Shown here piece after piece: positions 21,114-31,742 of a stretch of DNA of 64,000 nucleotides. The translations under genes and the position numbers were made by a program. A model generated the notes under the pieces. That model was not told where the DNA came from, made no database searches, and was given only the letters and a program-made list of their open reading frames with translations. Within the stretch, counting starts at the first letter, position 1. Each line of letters begins with the position of its first letter. Location of the stretch: the NCBI GenBank assembly GCA_949775045.1, contig OX459100.1, positions 4,712,136 to 4,776,135 on the forward strand, read 5' to 3'. Source of the DNA: Metridium senile. Lineage: Eukaryota > Cnidaria > Anthozoa > Actiniaria > Metridiidae.

Positions 21114-21372
21114 CTGTAAAACGTTAAACATTGCTAGAAATATTTATGGAGAAATTTGCCGTAAGAGAGGAAATACATAAACAGCAATATCGTAAAAGTA
21201 AAAAAAAACTATATATATTTATTATATGGCATCAAAATTCCGCGTGCTCTGATTGGTTGCTAACACAAAATGACCGGTCATTATTTTTTCTCGGCTGGAC
21301 GGTGGCTTTGAATTTGTTTGTACGCGAGGTAAAAACAACAACAACAACCTACTTAGTTTTCGATAAACAATA

Positions 21373-21678
21373 CAGAAGGTTCAGGTGTTGCTGGTATTGT
21401 ACGAGTCCTTCACAATAATCAATGGGGAACAGTGTGTGATAATGGTGCTAACTTCGATATGAAGGACGCCAAGGTTGTATGCCAACAACTTGGTTTTACA
21501 AAAGCTGTAAGATATTGGTGGTTTGGACGAGGGTCGGGTAAAGTCTGGCTGTACGGCATGGGTTGTAAGGGCACAGAGACCTCACTACACAGCTGTAATC
21601 ACAATGGATGGGGAAGCGTTCGCTCTGGATGCAACGCTCACAAATGGGATGTTGGTGTTGTTTGTTCTGGTTACAAAG
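21373..21678 (+). CDS. SRCR-domain exon U27, 5' truncated
   Basis: Missing about 30 bp of the entry. The frame is open from EGSGVAGIVRV through WGTVC-DNGANFDMK, VVCQQLGF, RYWWFGRG, WLYGMGC and GWGSVRSGCNAHKWDVGVVC to donor AAAG|GTAATT, with six cysteines. The junction happens to create AATACAG|AA, a possible in-phase acceptor, so the exon might still splice. That is speculative. Confidence 0.65.
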
Positions 21679-22551
21679 GTAATTCTTGAGAGAGGAAAAT
21701 AACGATATTTTAGGTCATATCAATTTGTCATTTTAATACACAGATATTTTAGTTAATATACCATTCTTATGTTAGCGGTTGACCTTACAGAGCGATATGG
21801 TAAACAAGTGTTTTTACCATTATCTAGCTAATATATTGTCGATAAGAAGATAATAAACCTCACGCATCGAAACACAGTTCGACTGTTTTGTGATACATTA
21901 TATTCAGATATTCTAGGTTACTTTTCAATAAGAGTATTTATCTTATTTCTAATTATGATACATTGTCTCATAACAATTACTTGTCAGCCATCATATTTAA
22001 TTTCATATACCAGCAACACATTGTGTGTGACCACACAAACTATTCTAGAAATAACTTAAAACGAGTGACAGATATATCAAATGTCACATACCAAATAGCT
22101 TAGGATATAAATAGAAGTCACACTGTCTTGTAAACTAACACACTAGAACACAACTAAAACTTCATCAATAAAGATCCGATGCCAGCCTATCAAAGCAGAG
22201 TACGTAGTCCTTTCTTTAACATAATACACTGCTTTCCATCTCAAACTTTGTTTCTCCATGCTTTTATATAATTATGTTTTATATAATGAATAGTTGTATT
22301 TCATTTTTCCAGAAATTTATATTTTATATTTATATCGTATCAAAGATACCGTATGAAATCTTCAAAACAATTCCATTACCATATATGGTATTGTAGGTGA
22401 GAAGTAACAAAAAACTTTGGTTAGTGCGCGAGACACATTTTTTTAACAGGTTGAGATTGCAACAGAACAATTGGCATAACTTTGATACGATTTACATTTA
22501 CCAAACCATCTTATTTAAACCATTTTATTCTCAATGTCTAATGTTATACAG
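21679..22551. other. Spacer/intron, duplicate of 2517-3386
   Basis: Same sequence as copy A apart from small indels. No gene is seen. Confidence 0.6.
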
Positions 22552-22920
22552 ACCCACCTCAATTTAACATACAACTTGAACCTGGTACAACGGTTCTAGC
22601 TGTTTCTGGTGTTGTACGAAATTATCACAATAACCAATAGGGAAAAATATGTCATGATTACTTCTACATGAACGACGCCAAGGTTGCATGTCGACAACTT
22701 GGTTTCAACAAAGCTATGGGACCTGCTTACAGTAGACAAGGTCCGGGTAAAGTTTGGCTGTGTAACGTGGGATGTAAAGGCACAAAGACCTCACTAAACA
22801 GCTGTGCTCACAATGGATGAGGAGGTCATTGCTCTAGCTGCGACAGTCACAAATACGTTATTGGTGTCGTGTGTTCTATCAATTATAGGAATACCACTTA
22901 TATACTAAACAAGTTTTTTT
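22552..22920 (+). pseudogene. SRCR exon U28 (class T), broken
   Basis: Counterpart of U4. The WGTVC tryptophan is TAG (caatagggaa) and the tryptophan of NGWGG is TGA. It keeps C3 and C4, which U4 has lost. The tail is of the CSINYRN type. Different lesions in the two copies indicate decay after duplication. Confidence 0.75.
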
Positions 22921-23128
22921 TATTCCCGTGACATGATAACAGCATGTATGCAAATTCGTATAAACTAATATTCGCACATTTATTTATGCGTGTTTTTCAC
23001 GCCGACATGCCTTAGCTCGTCCGACCCTCATCTTGGCAATTTTTCTCAACTTTATCTTTAATGTCATGACTTAGGGTCATAACGTTATTCAATATACCCG
23101 AAAGAACCGTTGAATTGCTTAAATGACA

Positions 23129-23317
23129 CTGCTGTTCTCATGCGATGGACGGGTAAGTGTTTACTCTGGTTGCAACGATCACACATGGGCTGGTGGTGTT
23201 ATGGTATGTGAAGTTCTCTGACATGCGACATATTTTACCATATACTGTTGTTCTAAATTATTGGGGAAATGTTCACTTTTTTGACAATGGTCACAAACGG
23301 AAAACCGGTGTTTTTCA
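23129..23317 (+). pseudogene. SRCR tail fragment U29 with echo
   Basis: Copy B of U5: a tail fragment ending in GVMVCEV, followed about 100 bp later by a second tail-like stretch (attattggggaaatgttcac). The first fragment is joined to spacer DNA without the N-terminal half. Confidence 0.65.
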
Positions 23318-23506
23318 AAAAGGTGACATATATGTTACGGCCGCTCTACAGCATATTTGCTTTAATGACGTAAAATCTGAATTGCAATGAAAAAGCACAC
23401 AGCATCAATATATTGGCGCTCAGCGAGGTATATGCAAAGTAAGACCAGAGAAACAAATCTTTATAGCTTTTGCTCGTGTTGTACCGATTGTTTTATCGAT
23501 ACAGGA

Positions 23507-23622
23507 AACAGTGTGTGATGGTAGCTGGGATATGTACTGGCACAGGGACATCTCTACACGCGGACTGTAAAAGCAGTAGATGGGGCGATGGTAACTGGTG
23601 CAGTTACGGTAGCGATGTGATA
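23507..23622 (+). pseudogene. SRCR fragment U30, KSSRWGDG type
   Basis: Copy B of U6, with the same internal deletion joining the C1 region to HADCKSSRWGDGNWC. The shared deletion therefore predates the segmental duplication. Confidence 0.65.
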
Positions 23623-23800
23623 ACATACATCTTGATCGTGGTGGAACGACTTTAGCTGTTTCTGGTATTGCACAAGTCCACCTAAATACAGCACTTAGTA
23701 CTGTATTTACTAATTGTAAATAAAATAAGTCTAGAGTGCAGTACTTATAGTACTGTATTCATTAATTGTAAAAAAAATTAATAAAAAAAGTCTACCTATA

Positions 23801-23937
23801 TAACCAATGGGGAACACTGTGTGATGGTGGCTGGGATATGCTACACGCCAGCTCACTACAGAGCTGTTCTCACAATGGGTGGGGAAATGTTCACTCCGAC
23901 TGCAACAGTCACAAATACGATGCTTGTGTCGAGTTTG
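23801..23937 (+). pseudogene. SRCR fragment U31
   Basis: Copy B of U7. WGTVCDGGWDML is fused to LQSCSHNGWGNVHSDCNSHKYDACVE. C2 and C3 are deleted, but the tail through C5 is kept. Minus-strand U32 begins 31 bp later. Confidence 0.6.
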
Positions 23938-23968
23938 CAGACAAAAATATCTTTAAAAAAAAAAATAC

Positions 23969-24292
23969 CTTTACAACCAGAACACACGACACCAACATCG
24001 TACTTGTGACTCTCGCAGCTAGAGCTATGACATCCCCATCCACCATGAGTACAGCTGTGTAATGAGGTCTCTGAGCCCTTACACCGCATGTAGTACAGCC
24101 AGACTTTACCCGACCCTCGTCCATACCACCAATATCCTACAGCTTTGGTAAAACCAAGTTGTCGACATGCAACCTTGGCGTCCTTCATATCGAAGTCACC
24201 ACGATTACACACTGTTCCCCATTGTTTATTGTGAAGGACTCGTACAATACCAGCAACACCTGAACCTACTGTACCAGGCTCAAGTTGTATAT
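23969..24292 (-). CDS. SRCR-domain exon U32 with an extra cysteine
   Basis: 324 bp, phase 1-1, acceptor CCTAAG|ATATAC, donor AAAG|GTATTT. It reads DIQLEPGTVGSGVAG, WGTVC-NRGDFDMK, GYWWYGRG, WLYYMRC and [20 protein letters not shown]. The C4-C5 segment carries a seventh cysteine (GWGC in place of GWGG), unusual within this cluster. Its 5' flank matches that of U81. Confidence 0.85.
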
Positions 24293-24978
24293 CTTAGGCG
24301 TGGGGAAAAAGGATACGTAATCTAATTAACTAAGAAATCCTATTCCACATTTCAGTATGTTATTTGGATTTAGCTTTTATCAGGGTGATAAATGCGCTAA
24401 TCGCACACTCAGTTTCCGCCAATCAGATTGCAGGATTTGCTAGTGATGACAAATTTAAAGTGGATCTGATGAACTTTGTCAGCTAGTGGAGTAACATATA
24501 CATATTTTCGCTAATTCAGTATACGTTGTCTTTGTAAAACAAATGCAGGCTTTGTCGAATCTGAAACTAGTATGAGCGGAATGTTTGACTGATTTGAAAA
24601 GCTAGGCTTTCATATGAGTTGACAAAATTTTACTAGTTTATTTTTGTTAGGCATACAGTACCAAAGCATGATCAACAATGAGCAAGAGGGAATTCTACAC
24701 AATAAGTCACTTAATGCTTTATGCTTTGATGTGTCTGAAAAATAACCTGATGTTACTGCTGATCATGTTACGATAATGCATGCTTTCTTTCATACCAGGA
24801 GTATATAAATAGCTAAAAATGACCGCGCCATAGCAGGTGCGCGTACTAGGAAATTTGATCAGGTGTATAGTGCTTAGAAACTATATGAAACACATGTTGT
24901 ATTATCATTCATTATTGCCCACACGACACCAGCATCACACTTGTGAGCGTTGCAGCCAGAATCAACACATCCAAATTA
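24293..24978. other. Spacer with a minus-strand SRCR tail echo at the right end
   Basis: The bulk (24300-24900) is homologous to 63.2-63.95 kb. At 24918-24990 on the minus strand there is an echo of the SRCR tail belonging to U33 (CNAHKCDAGVVC-like). No other gene is seen. Confidence 0.55.
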
Positions 24979-25415
24979 TCATAAGATTAGCGACTGTGTA
25001 GTGGGATATGCTGACAACTGATCTACGCAGCTGATGAACAAGTTCAATATTTTGTATAACCTATCATATGTTGTAAAGCTATGCTTGTCTACACACACGA
25101 CACCAACATCGTATTTGTGACTGTTGCACCCAGACCAAACATTTCCCCATCCATTGTGAGTACAGCTGTGTAGTGAGGTCTCTGTGCCCTTACATCTCAC
25201 GTTTTTCAGCCAGACTTTACCCGACCCTCGTCCATAGTACATAGGTCCTACAGCTTTGGTAAAACCAAGTTGTCGACATGCAACTTTGTAGCCGTTCATA
25301 TACCAGCTATTATGGCACACTGTTCCCCATTGGTTATTGTGGTAGACTCGTACAATACCAGCAACAGCTAAACCCGTTGTACCAGGTTCAAGTTGTATGC
25401 CATCTTGCGATGGAC
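24979..25415 (-). CDS. SRCR-domain exon U33 (class T), VVCVDKH run-on
   Basis: It reads PSQDGIQLEPGTTGLAVAG, WGTVC-HNSWYMNGYK, GPMYYGRG, WLKNVRC and [17 protein letters not shown], with six cysteines. It then runs on as VDKHSFTTYDRLYKIL to a stop at 24979. At the acceptor, GCAGGTCC has become GCAAAGTCC, so the exon would enter in phase 2. Its splicing is doubtful although the domain is open. Confidence 0.68.
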
Positions 25416-25579
25416 TTTGCAAAACGCTGAACATGATTAGAAATAACTATCTAGAAATGCGGCAAGGAGAGTAAATATTAAAATTATCACTTATTATAAT
25501 TTCTTATATTAAAAACAGTGGTTTACTGCATGGTTTTATTCCAATGAGAAACATCGTATTTGACCACATGTAAAAAATA

Positions 25580-25749
25580 CAGTGGAACCCTCCTCACGGC
25601 AAATCCTTTATTGCGGCTAGTTTTTTAGGTCCCGAAGAAATGCATGCCCATACATTGTCTATAAAATTTACGCCCTTAATACAGCCACCCTGTTAATACG
25701 GTCTCTTTAGGCTGTCCCTTGGGTGGCTGAATTAACGCGGTTCAACTAC
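25580..25749. mobile_element. Pogo/Tigger-like MITE, copy B
   Basis: Same element and position as 6705-6874, with CAGTGGAACCC and a mutated right end (GGTTCAAC). Because both copies share the insertion point, it was present before this part of the cluster was duplicated. Confidence 0.7.
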
Positions 25750-26022
25750 ACGATGATTTTACGATGTTACCTTTTTTATAAGTTTTGAGTAAAAATGTTT
25801 TGTTTATATAATAACGGAATACTACATGGATGCTTGGAGATATGGAATTGATCTTCTCGTGTTAAAATGCAATATTGCACTCGTTCACTGGGCTTACTCA
25901 TGAGATACTGTATCGAATTTGAACACTCGAAAATAAGTTCCATGTGTCCGCGCTCCCATTTATTATTCTTTATATACAAATAATCTAATATTTCATAAAA
26001 GAACACAATCATTGTGCATTAC

Positions 26023-26053
26023 CTTTGTAACCAGAACACACGACACCAACATC
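26023..26053 (-). pseudogene. SRCR exon remnant U34 at an inversion junction
   Basis: The last 31 bases of a minus-strand exon (GVVCSGYKG plus donor AAAG|GTAAT), the counterpart of the end of U10. At 26053 it is cut and followed directly by plus-strand SRCR text. Confidence 0.75.
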
Positions 26054-26192
26054 ACTACACAGCTGTACTCACGATGGATGGGGAACTGTTTACTCTAGTT
26101 GCAACGGTCACACAGAGGATGCTGGTGTCATATCTGGCGATGTATTTCAAAAAGGTTCTTATATTAGTGATATTTTTCATATTGCTTATTAG
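26054..26192 (+). pseudogene. SRCR tail fragment U35, joined head-on to U34
   Basis: Reads LHSCTHDGWGTVYSSCNGHTEDAGVI, then SGDVFQKGSYISDIFHIAY and a stop at 26190. It lacks everything before C4. The direct opposition to U34 marks a rearrangement between inverted units. Confidence 0.7.
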
Positions 26193-26790
26193 TATGCACT
26201 AAAACAGTTATTTACATCACTGTGATAATCAAAACATAGATATAGCGGTTATGTACTATTTGAAAAACGAGCAGTAGTGTTTTATCAAATATAAAATACC
26301 GAGGGCGAAGCATAAAACACGTGCTGCGAGTTTTTTGAATGACTTAAAAATACTCATTAGTAATTTATTACCATTTTGTCCAATATCGATGAAACAAAAG
26401 AAAACGGAAGGTTGTTTGTATTTGTGAATTATAATCTACAGTAATAACAGAGGAATGCTAACCAACTTGAATACTAATGAACTTGATAACGTTTCGTTGC
26501 AATTATTACACCTCGATCAGTAGTATACTTTCTGCCGACTTATGTCCATGTATATAGTGTGCCGGCCCCAACAACACAACTTTTATAAAACCTGAAAAAT
26601 GCTTCTTTTCTATCATCCTAACCACACTAACTCACTCCGCAGCTGTGTTTAGCCGTGTTAAGCAACGCTGCCCCATTTTGTTTGCGTTACGAGGTTAATA
26701 TATAATTGCATGCTTGTCTTAGCAACGACTAAAATACTTGTTTTAAGAAATATATGCCTCATAATATCGCTGGTATTTTATTATTTCAAT
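26193..26790. other. Spacer between U35 and U36
   Basis: Parts of it resemble 55.98-56.33 kb (tctaccgacttatgtccatg-like text and GCAACGCTnCCCC). No gene or promoter is recognised. Confidence 0.45.
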
Positions 26791-27122
26791 ATGCCCAATA
26801 TATACAACTTGAACCTGGTACAGAAGGTTCAGGTGTTGCTGGTATTGTACGAGTCCTCCACAATAACCAATGGGGAACAGTGTGCCAAGGTGGCTTCTAT
26901 ATGAAGGACGCCATGGTTGCATGTCGACAACTTGGTTTTACCAAAGCTGTAGGATATTGGGACTATGGACAAGGGTCTGGTAAAGTCTGGCTGAACAACA
27001 TGGCATGTACGGGGAAAGAGACATCACTACACAGCTGTACTCACGATGGATGGGGAAAGGTTTCCTCTTACTGCAACAGTCACGCAAAAGATGCTGGTGT
27101 CCTGACTAAGCTGTGTCCTTAG
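26791..27122 (+). CDS. SRCR-domain exon U36, VLTKLCP type
   Basis: Open from QYIQLEPGTEGSG through WGTVC-QGGFYMK, AMVACRQLGF, GYWDYGQG, WLNNMACTG and KVSSYCNSHAKDAGVLTKLCP, stop at 27120. The acceptor site is CAATATGCCC, without AG. The sixth cysteine is that of TKLC. It is fused five bases later to U37. Confidence 0.65.
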
Positions 27123-27127
27123 CGCCT

Positions 27128-27413
27128 ATGGGGAACAGTGTGTAAGAGTGGCTGGGATATGCCAGACGCCAAGGTTGCATGTCGACAACTTGGTTTTACC
27201 AAAGCTGTAGGACATTGGGACTTTGGACGAGGGTCGGGTAAAGTCTGGCTGAACAGCATGCGATGTACAGGCACGGAGACCTCACTACACAGCTGTTCTC
27301 ACGATGGATGGGGAGGTCATGGCTTTAGCTGCGACAGTCACAAATACGATGTTGGTGTCGTGTGTTCTATCAAGTATAGAAATATATCATATATACTGAA
27401 TAAGTTTTATTAG
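27128..27413 (+). CDS. SRCR-domain exon U37, 5' truncated, CSIKYRN type
   Basis: Starts abruptly at WGTVC-KSGWDMP right behind the U36 stop, then GHWDFGRG, WLNSMRCTG and [18 protein letters not shown], ending SIKYRNISYILNKFY, stop at 27411. All six cysteines are present, but the first 30 residues and the acceptor are gone. The body matches U23. Confidence 0.65.
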
Positions 27414-27796
27414 TCTCGTGACATGATAACGGCATATATAAAAATTCGTAAAAACTATTCGCACGATTATCAACAGTTGTTTTCTAGGCCTACATGCCTT
27501 AGCCCCTCCAGCCTTTATCTTGACTGTCTGACTCAATGCTATCCTCGTTTTCTTGCCGTAGTCATAACGTTATTCAATATGGCCGAAAGAAGCGTTGAAT
27601 AGATGAATTATATACCTTGGTTTTTTCAAAGCTATTGGAGTGTACGATGGACGAGCGATATTGCATTTTTTTGATTGCTACATTGCAATTATTAATTATT
27701 ATTTATTAAAAATAAAATGTTTTCTAGAGTATTCTCGTTTTGCAGTTATTTGAAATCGTACATCAAGTCCATATCAAATTATTGTTTTACAACGGG

Positions 27797-28142
27797 TTTA
27801 GCAGTTTTTGGAATTGTGCGAGCTGAGCGAGTTTACAAACAATGCTGTACAGTATGTGCTTTTTATTTCTTGTATATAAATGGCGTCAAGGTAAATTACC
27901 TACATGTCGACAATGTTCTAAGCTTTACCAAAGCTATAGGACCTGCGTACAATAGCCGAGGGTCGGGTAAAGTGTGGCTGTACAACATGCAGTGTAAGGG
28001 CACAGAGACCACGCTACACAGTGGTACTCACAATGGATGGGGAAGTGTTGCCTCTCACTGCAACAGTCACAAATATGATGCTGGTGTCATATTGACATTC
28101 AAGTGCCTCTTCACAGCATATATTTCAAAATGTTTTCAGTGA
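27797..28142 (+). pseudogene. SRCR exon U38, degenerate
   Basis: Counterpart of U24, with the same inserted text in place of C2 and the same TFKCLFTAYISK run-on. C4 is also lost (LHSG). The shared lesions show that U24 and U38 derive from an already broken ancestor. Confidence 0.75.
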
Positions 28143-28431
28143 GGGATAATTGTCATATTGCTTAATTTTTATTATGAATTTTTCATAAAATGGTGGTTCT
28201 AGTAACATTACCGCGACTGAATCAAAACATGGAAATAGCGGTTTTGACCATTTACCTAATTCAGTTTTCAGACAGAAACAGATCATTAAATTTACTGGTA
28301 CGTTATTAGTCCATGTAAAGTGCATTAATTGCTGTATGTAACCATGCAGGTAATAAAAATTATACTGCGTACAGTTAAAATGTAAAATTGTTTGTCTTAA
28401 ATCGCGATCCTTAGTATATTATACTTTCAAG

Positions 28432-28763
28432 TTGCCCAACATATACAACTTGAACCTGATACAGTAGGTTCAGGTGTTGCTGGTATAGTACGAGTCCTCC
28501 ACAAAAACCAATGGGGAACAGTGTGCCAAGGTGGCTTCTATATGAAGGACGCCATGGTTGCATGTCGACAACTTGGTTTTACCAAAGCTGTAGGATATTG
28601 GGACTATGGACGAGGGTCGGGTAAAGTCTGGCTGAACAACATGGCATGTACGGGCACAGAGACCTCCCTACACAGCTGTACTCACGATGGATGGGGAAAG
28701 GTTTCCTCTTACTGCAACAGTCACGCAAAAGATGCTGGTGTCCTGACTAAGCTGTGTCCTTAG
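28432..28763 (+). CDS. SRCR-domain exon U39, VLTKLCP type
   Basis: Acceptor TTTCAAG|TTGCCC in phase 1. It reads VAQHIQLEPDTVGSG, WGTVC-QGGFYMK, GYWDYGRG, WLNNMACTG and KVSSYCNSHAKDAGVLTKLCP, stop at 28761. This is the cleanest member of its subfamily (U25, U36, U39). R1-related sequence follows to about 28900. Confidence 0.75.
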
Positions 28764-29056
28764 CGCCAGAGCGGTACAATAACAAATTGGAACAGTGTGC
28801 GGTATTTCAGCTTCGATATAAACGACGTACGTACGCATAGACTCGAGCAATGTCATGAAAAGCTAAACCCGTTGTATACCAGGTTGAGTTTTTGTTTTTA
28901 TATATCAACATCTTTATGGAGACTTTTGCTGCAATATGAAAAATGTATGAAAACAACAATGTTAAGATAGTAAAACATGCCTGCAGATATAAGTTAACTT
29001 ATCATTTATTAGAATATGACATTTATGGTCAAAAGTAAAACACTGCATGCATTGTA

Positions 29057-29130
29057 TTACCTTGGTAACCAAAATACACGACACCAACATCGTACGTATC
29101 ACTGTTACAATGAGAGCCAACACTACCCAA
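29057..29130 (-). pseudogene. SRCR tail echo behind U40
   Basis: Minus-strand text reading NLGSVGSHCNSDTYDVGVVYFGYQ and ending in a donor-like CCAAG|GTAAT. It repeats only the last quarter of a domain, with C6 changed to tyrosine. The matching piece behind U26 is at 20600-20690. Confidence 0.65.
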
Positions 29131-29140
29131 ATTGTCATGA

Positions 29141-29568
29141 TCATGTGTATTGAGGAGCCCTACTGACCAAACAGTTAAATGCAGTCGATGAGTGAGTTAA
29201 ACATATTAAGTACATATGTTGTATAATGTAGTTATATTTGTCTGCACACACGACACCAGCATCGTATTTGTGACTGTTGCAGATAGAGGCAACCTTTCCC
29301 CACCCATTGTGAGTACAGCTCTGTAGTGAGGTCTCTGTGCCTTTACAACCCAAGTTGGTCAGCCAGACTTTACCCGATCCTCGTCCATACCACATAGGTC
29401 CTAATGCTTTGGTAAAACCAAGTTGTCGACATGCAACATTGGCGTCGTTGATATACCAGCTATTATGACACACTGATCCCCAATGGTTATTGTAGTAGAC
29501 TCGTACAATACCAGCAACAGCTAAATCCGTTGTACCAGGTTCAAGTTGTATGTTATCTTCAGGTGAAC
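29141..29568 (-). CDS. SRCR-domain exon U40 (class T), VVCADKY run-on
   Basis: Acceptor TGTACAG|GTTC. It reads GSPEDNIQLEPGTTDLAVAG, WGSVC-HNSWYIN, LGPMWYGRG, WLTNLGC, LQSC and KVASICNSHKYDAGVVC, with six cysteines. It runs on through ADKYNYIIQHMYLICL to a stop at 29141. Its flanks match U26; its 5' half matches the HNSWYM subfamily. Confidence 0.75.
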
Positions 29569-29778
29569 CTGTACAGTAATATGCAATAATGACAACACTA
29601 TGAAATATCTGTGGTGGTAGCTACTACAATATATGAGGGTCTAAACGCACACTTATGATATGAAAATTTGAATTTTCAAAACATGAGCAATATATATAAA
29701 CTCACAACAACGTTTGACGTGTGTGAATAAATTAATGTATTGTAATTGTTTTGTCAAAGATGGAAAGCTATCAATTAC

Positions 29779-29921
29779 CTTTGTAACCAGAACACACGAC
29801 ACCAGCATCGCATTTGTGACTTTCGCAATTAGACCAATGACTTCCCCATCCATTGTGAGTACAGCTGTGTAGTGAGGTCTATATGCCCTTATAGTTCATG
29901 TAGTCCAGCCAGACCATGAGC
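29779..29921 (-). pseudogene. SRCR exon U41, 5' truncated with stop
   Basis: Only VWLDYMNYKG to the donor AAAG|GTAATT remains. C3 is tyrosine, and the TETS region contains TAG (ggcatatag). The break at about 29921 is abrupt. Confidence 0.75.
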
Positions 29922-30033
29922 TATTGGATACATGACATTTATGCACGATAGTACTGATCGTTGTATAATTTACTAACGAATGACAATTACTTTACTAGCA
30001 AATAACCAAAACCCCGATTAATAGATAAAACAG

Positions 30034-30215
30034 GGACGGGTAAAGTCTGGCTGAACAGAATGGGATGTACAGGCACAGAGACCTCACTACGCAGCTGTTC
30101 TCACAAGGGATGGGGAGGTCATGGCTCTGACTGCGACAGCCACAAATACGATGTTGGTGTCGTGTGTTCTATCAAGTATAGAAATACAACAAATATGCTA
30201 AATAAGTTATACTAG
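30034..30215 (+). pseudogene. SRCR exon U42, 5' truncated, CSIKYRN type
   Basis: Starts at [14 protein letters not shown] and runs open through [27 protein letters not shown] and [15 protein letters not shown] to TAG at 30213. The first half of the domain is missing. The following 0.6 kb repeats the flank of U23 and U37. Confidence 0.7.
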
Positions 30216-30592
30216 CTTAGTGACATCATAACGGTATATATACAAATTCATAAAAACTATTCGCACAGTTATCAACAGGTGTTTTCCAGGCCTACATGCC
30301 TTAGTTCCTCCAACCTTCATCTTGACAATCTGCCTCAACGTTATCCTCGTTTTCATGCCGTTGTCAGAACGTTATTCAATATTGCCGAAAGAACCGTTGA
30401 ACAGATACATAATATACCTTGGTTTGTACAAAGCTATTGGATTGTACGATGGACGAGCAATATTGCATTTTTTTGATTGCTACATTGCAATTATTCATTA
30501 TTATTCATTAAAAATAAAATGTTTTTCTAGAGTATTCTCTTTAATTTTGCAGTTTTTTGATATCGTACATCAACTCTACATCAAATTATTGT

Positions 30593-30760
30593 TTTATAAC
30601 GGGTTTAGCAGTTTTTGGAATTGTGTGAGCTGTCCGAGTCTACAAACAATGGCATACATTATGTGTTTTTAATTTCTTGTATATGAACCTTGTGAAAGGT
30701 AATTAAATTACCTACGTGTCGACAATGTTCTGGGATTTACCAAAGGTCAGTGGGACCTTT
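30593..30760 (+). pseudogene. SRCR remnant U43
   Basis: The third copy of the degenerate U24-type 5' half (acgggtttagcagttttt, gtctacaaacaatggc, then tgtcgacaatgttctg). It ends at CCAAAGG, where unrelated sequence begins. Confidence 0.65.
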
Positions 30761-30920
30761 TGTTCCCTTCGCACATCTGGCTTGTCTTAACAACTCGCTG
30801 TTGTTCTGACAACCCCGGGTACTTAATAACAGCACACAGAACGCGCGCACGTTTTCTATTTCTTTGTAAGTTTAAAACTATGTGATATTGTCAATATCCT
30901 TTAATATTGTTTTCATTCAG

Positions 30921-31252
30921 ATGTGGCGAATATATAAAAATTGAGCCTCGTACAGTAGGTTCAGGTGTTGCTGGTATTGTACGAGTCCTCCACAATAACC
31001 AATGGGGAACAGTGTGTTATGGTAACTTCGATATAAACGACGCCAAGGTTGCTTGTCGTCAACTTGGTTTTACCAAAGCTGTAGGATATTGGGTCTATGG
31101 ACAAGGGTCGGGTAAAGTCTGGCTGTACAACATGAAGTGTAAGGGCACAGAGACCTCACTACACAGCTGTACTCATGATGGATGGGGAAAAGTTTACTCT
31201 GGCTGCAATGGTCACACATTGGATGTTGGTGTTGTGTGTTCTGGTTACAAAG
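30921..31252 (+). CDS. SRCR-domain exon U44
   Basis: Open from CGEYIKIEPRTVGSG through WGTVC-YGNFDIN, GYWVYGQG, WLYNMKC and GKVYSGCNGHTLDVGVVC, with six cysteines and a normal donor. The entry CAG|ATGTGGCG lacks one base relative to U77 (TAG|GATGCGGCG), so from a phase-1 donor it would be read out of frame. Its status therefore depends on the true acceptor. A 77-bp intron leads to U45. Confidence 0.68.
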
Positions 31253-31329
31253 GTAATTGAATCTTCCAGCATTTATAAAAAAAATTCATTTATCAAGGTT
31301 ACTATTAATTTTCATGATTGAATGTACAG

Positions 31330-31665
31330 ATCCACCTCAAGATAACATACATCTTGAACCTGGTACAGTAGGTTCAGGTGTTGCGGGTATTGTACGAGTC
31401 CTTCATAATAACCAATGGGGAACAGTGTGTCGTTATAACTTCGATATGAACGACGCCAAGGTTGCATGTCGACAACTTGGTTTTACCAAAGCTGTAGGAT
31501 ATTGGCACTATGGACGAGGGTCAGGAAAAATCTGGCTGTACAACATGAAGTGTGCGGGCACAGAGACCTTACTGCACAGCTGTACTCACAATGGATGGGG
31601 AAGTGTTGCCTCTTACTGCAACAGTCACAAATACGATGTTGGTGTCGTGTGTTCTGGTTACAAAC
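31330..31665 (+). CDS. SRCR-domain exon U45
   Basis: A complete 336-bp phase 1-1 exon. The DPPQDNIHL entry is followed by WGTVC-RYNFDMN, GYWHYGRG, IWLYNMKCAG and [17 protein letters not shown]. It has six cysteines. The donor is AAAC|GTAATT; the last exon base is changed but the GT is kept. A 77-bp intron leads to the disrupted U46. Confidence 0.85.
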
Positions 31666-31742
31666 GTAATTCAATCTTCCAGAACTTATATTCAAATTCA
31701 TTTATAAATGTAATTATTTTTAATTTTAGATTGAGTTCACAG

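Larger units (their letters stand above)
21373..23955. repeat. Segmental duplication, copy B (pair at 2213-4680)
   Basis: The second copy of the block described at 2213. Its left edge is a sharp junction at about 21371, where unrelated sequence (ttcgataaacaa) meets the middle of an SRCR exon. To the right it continues colinearly to the orientation switch before U32. Confidence 0.8.
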
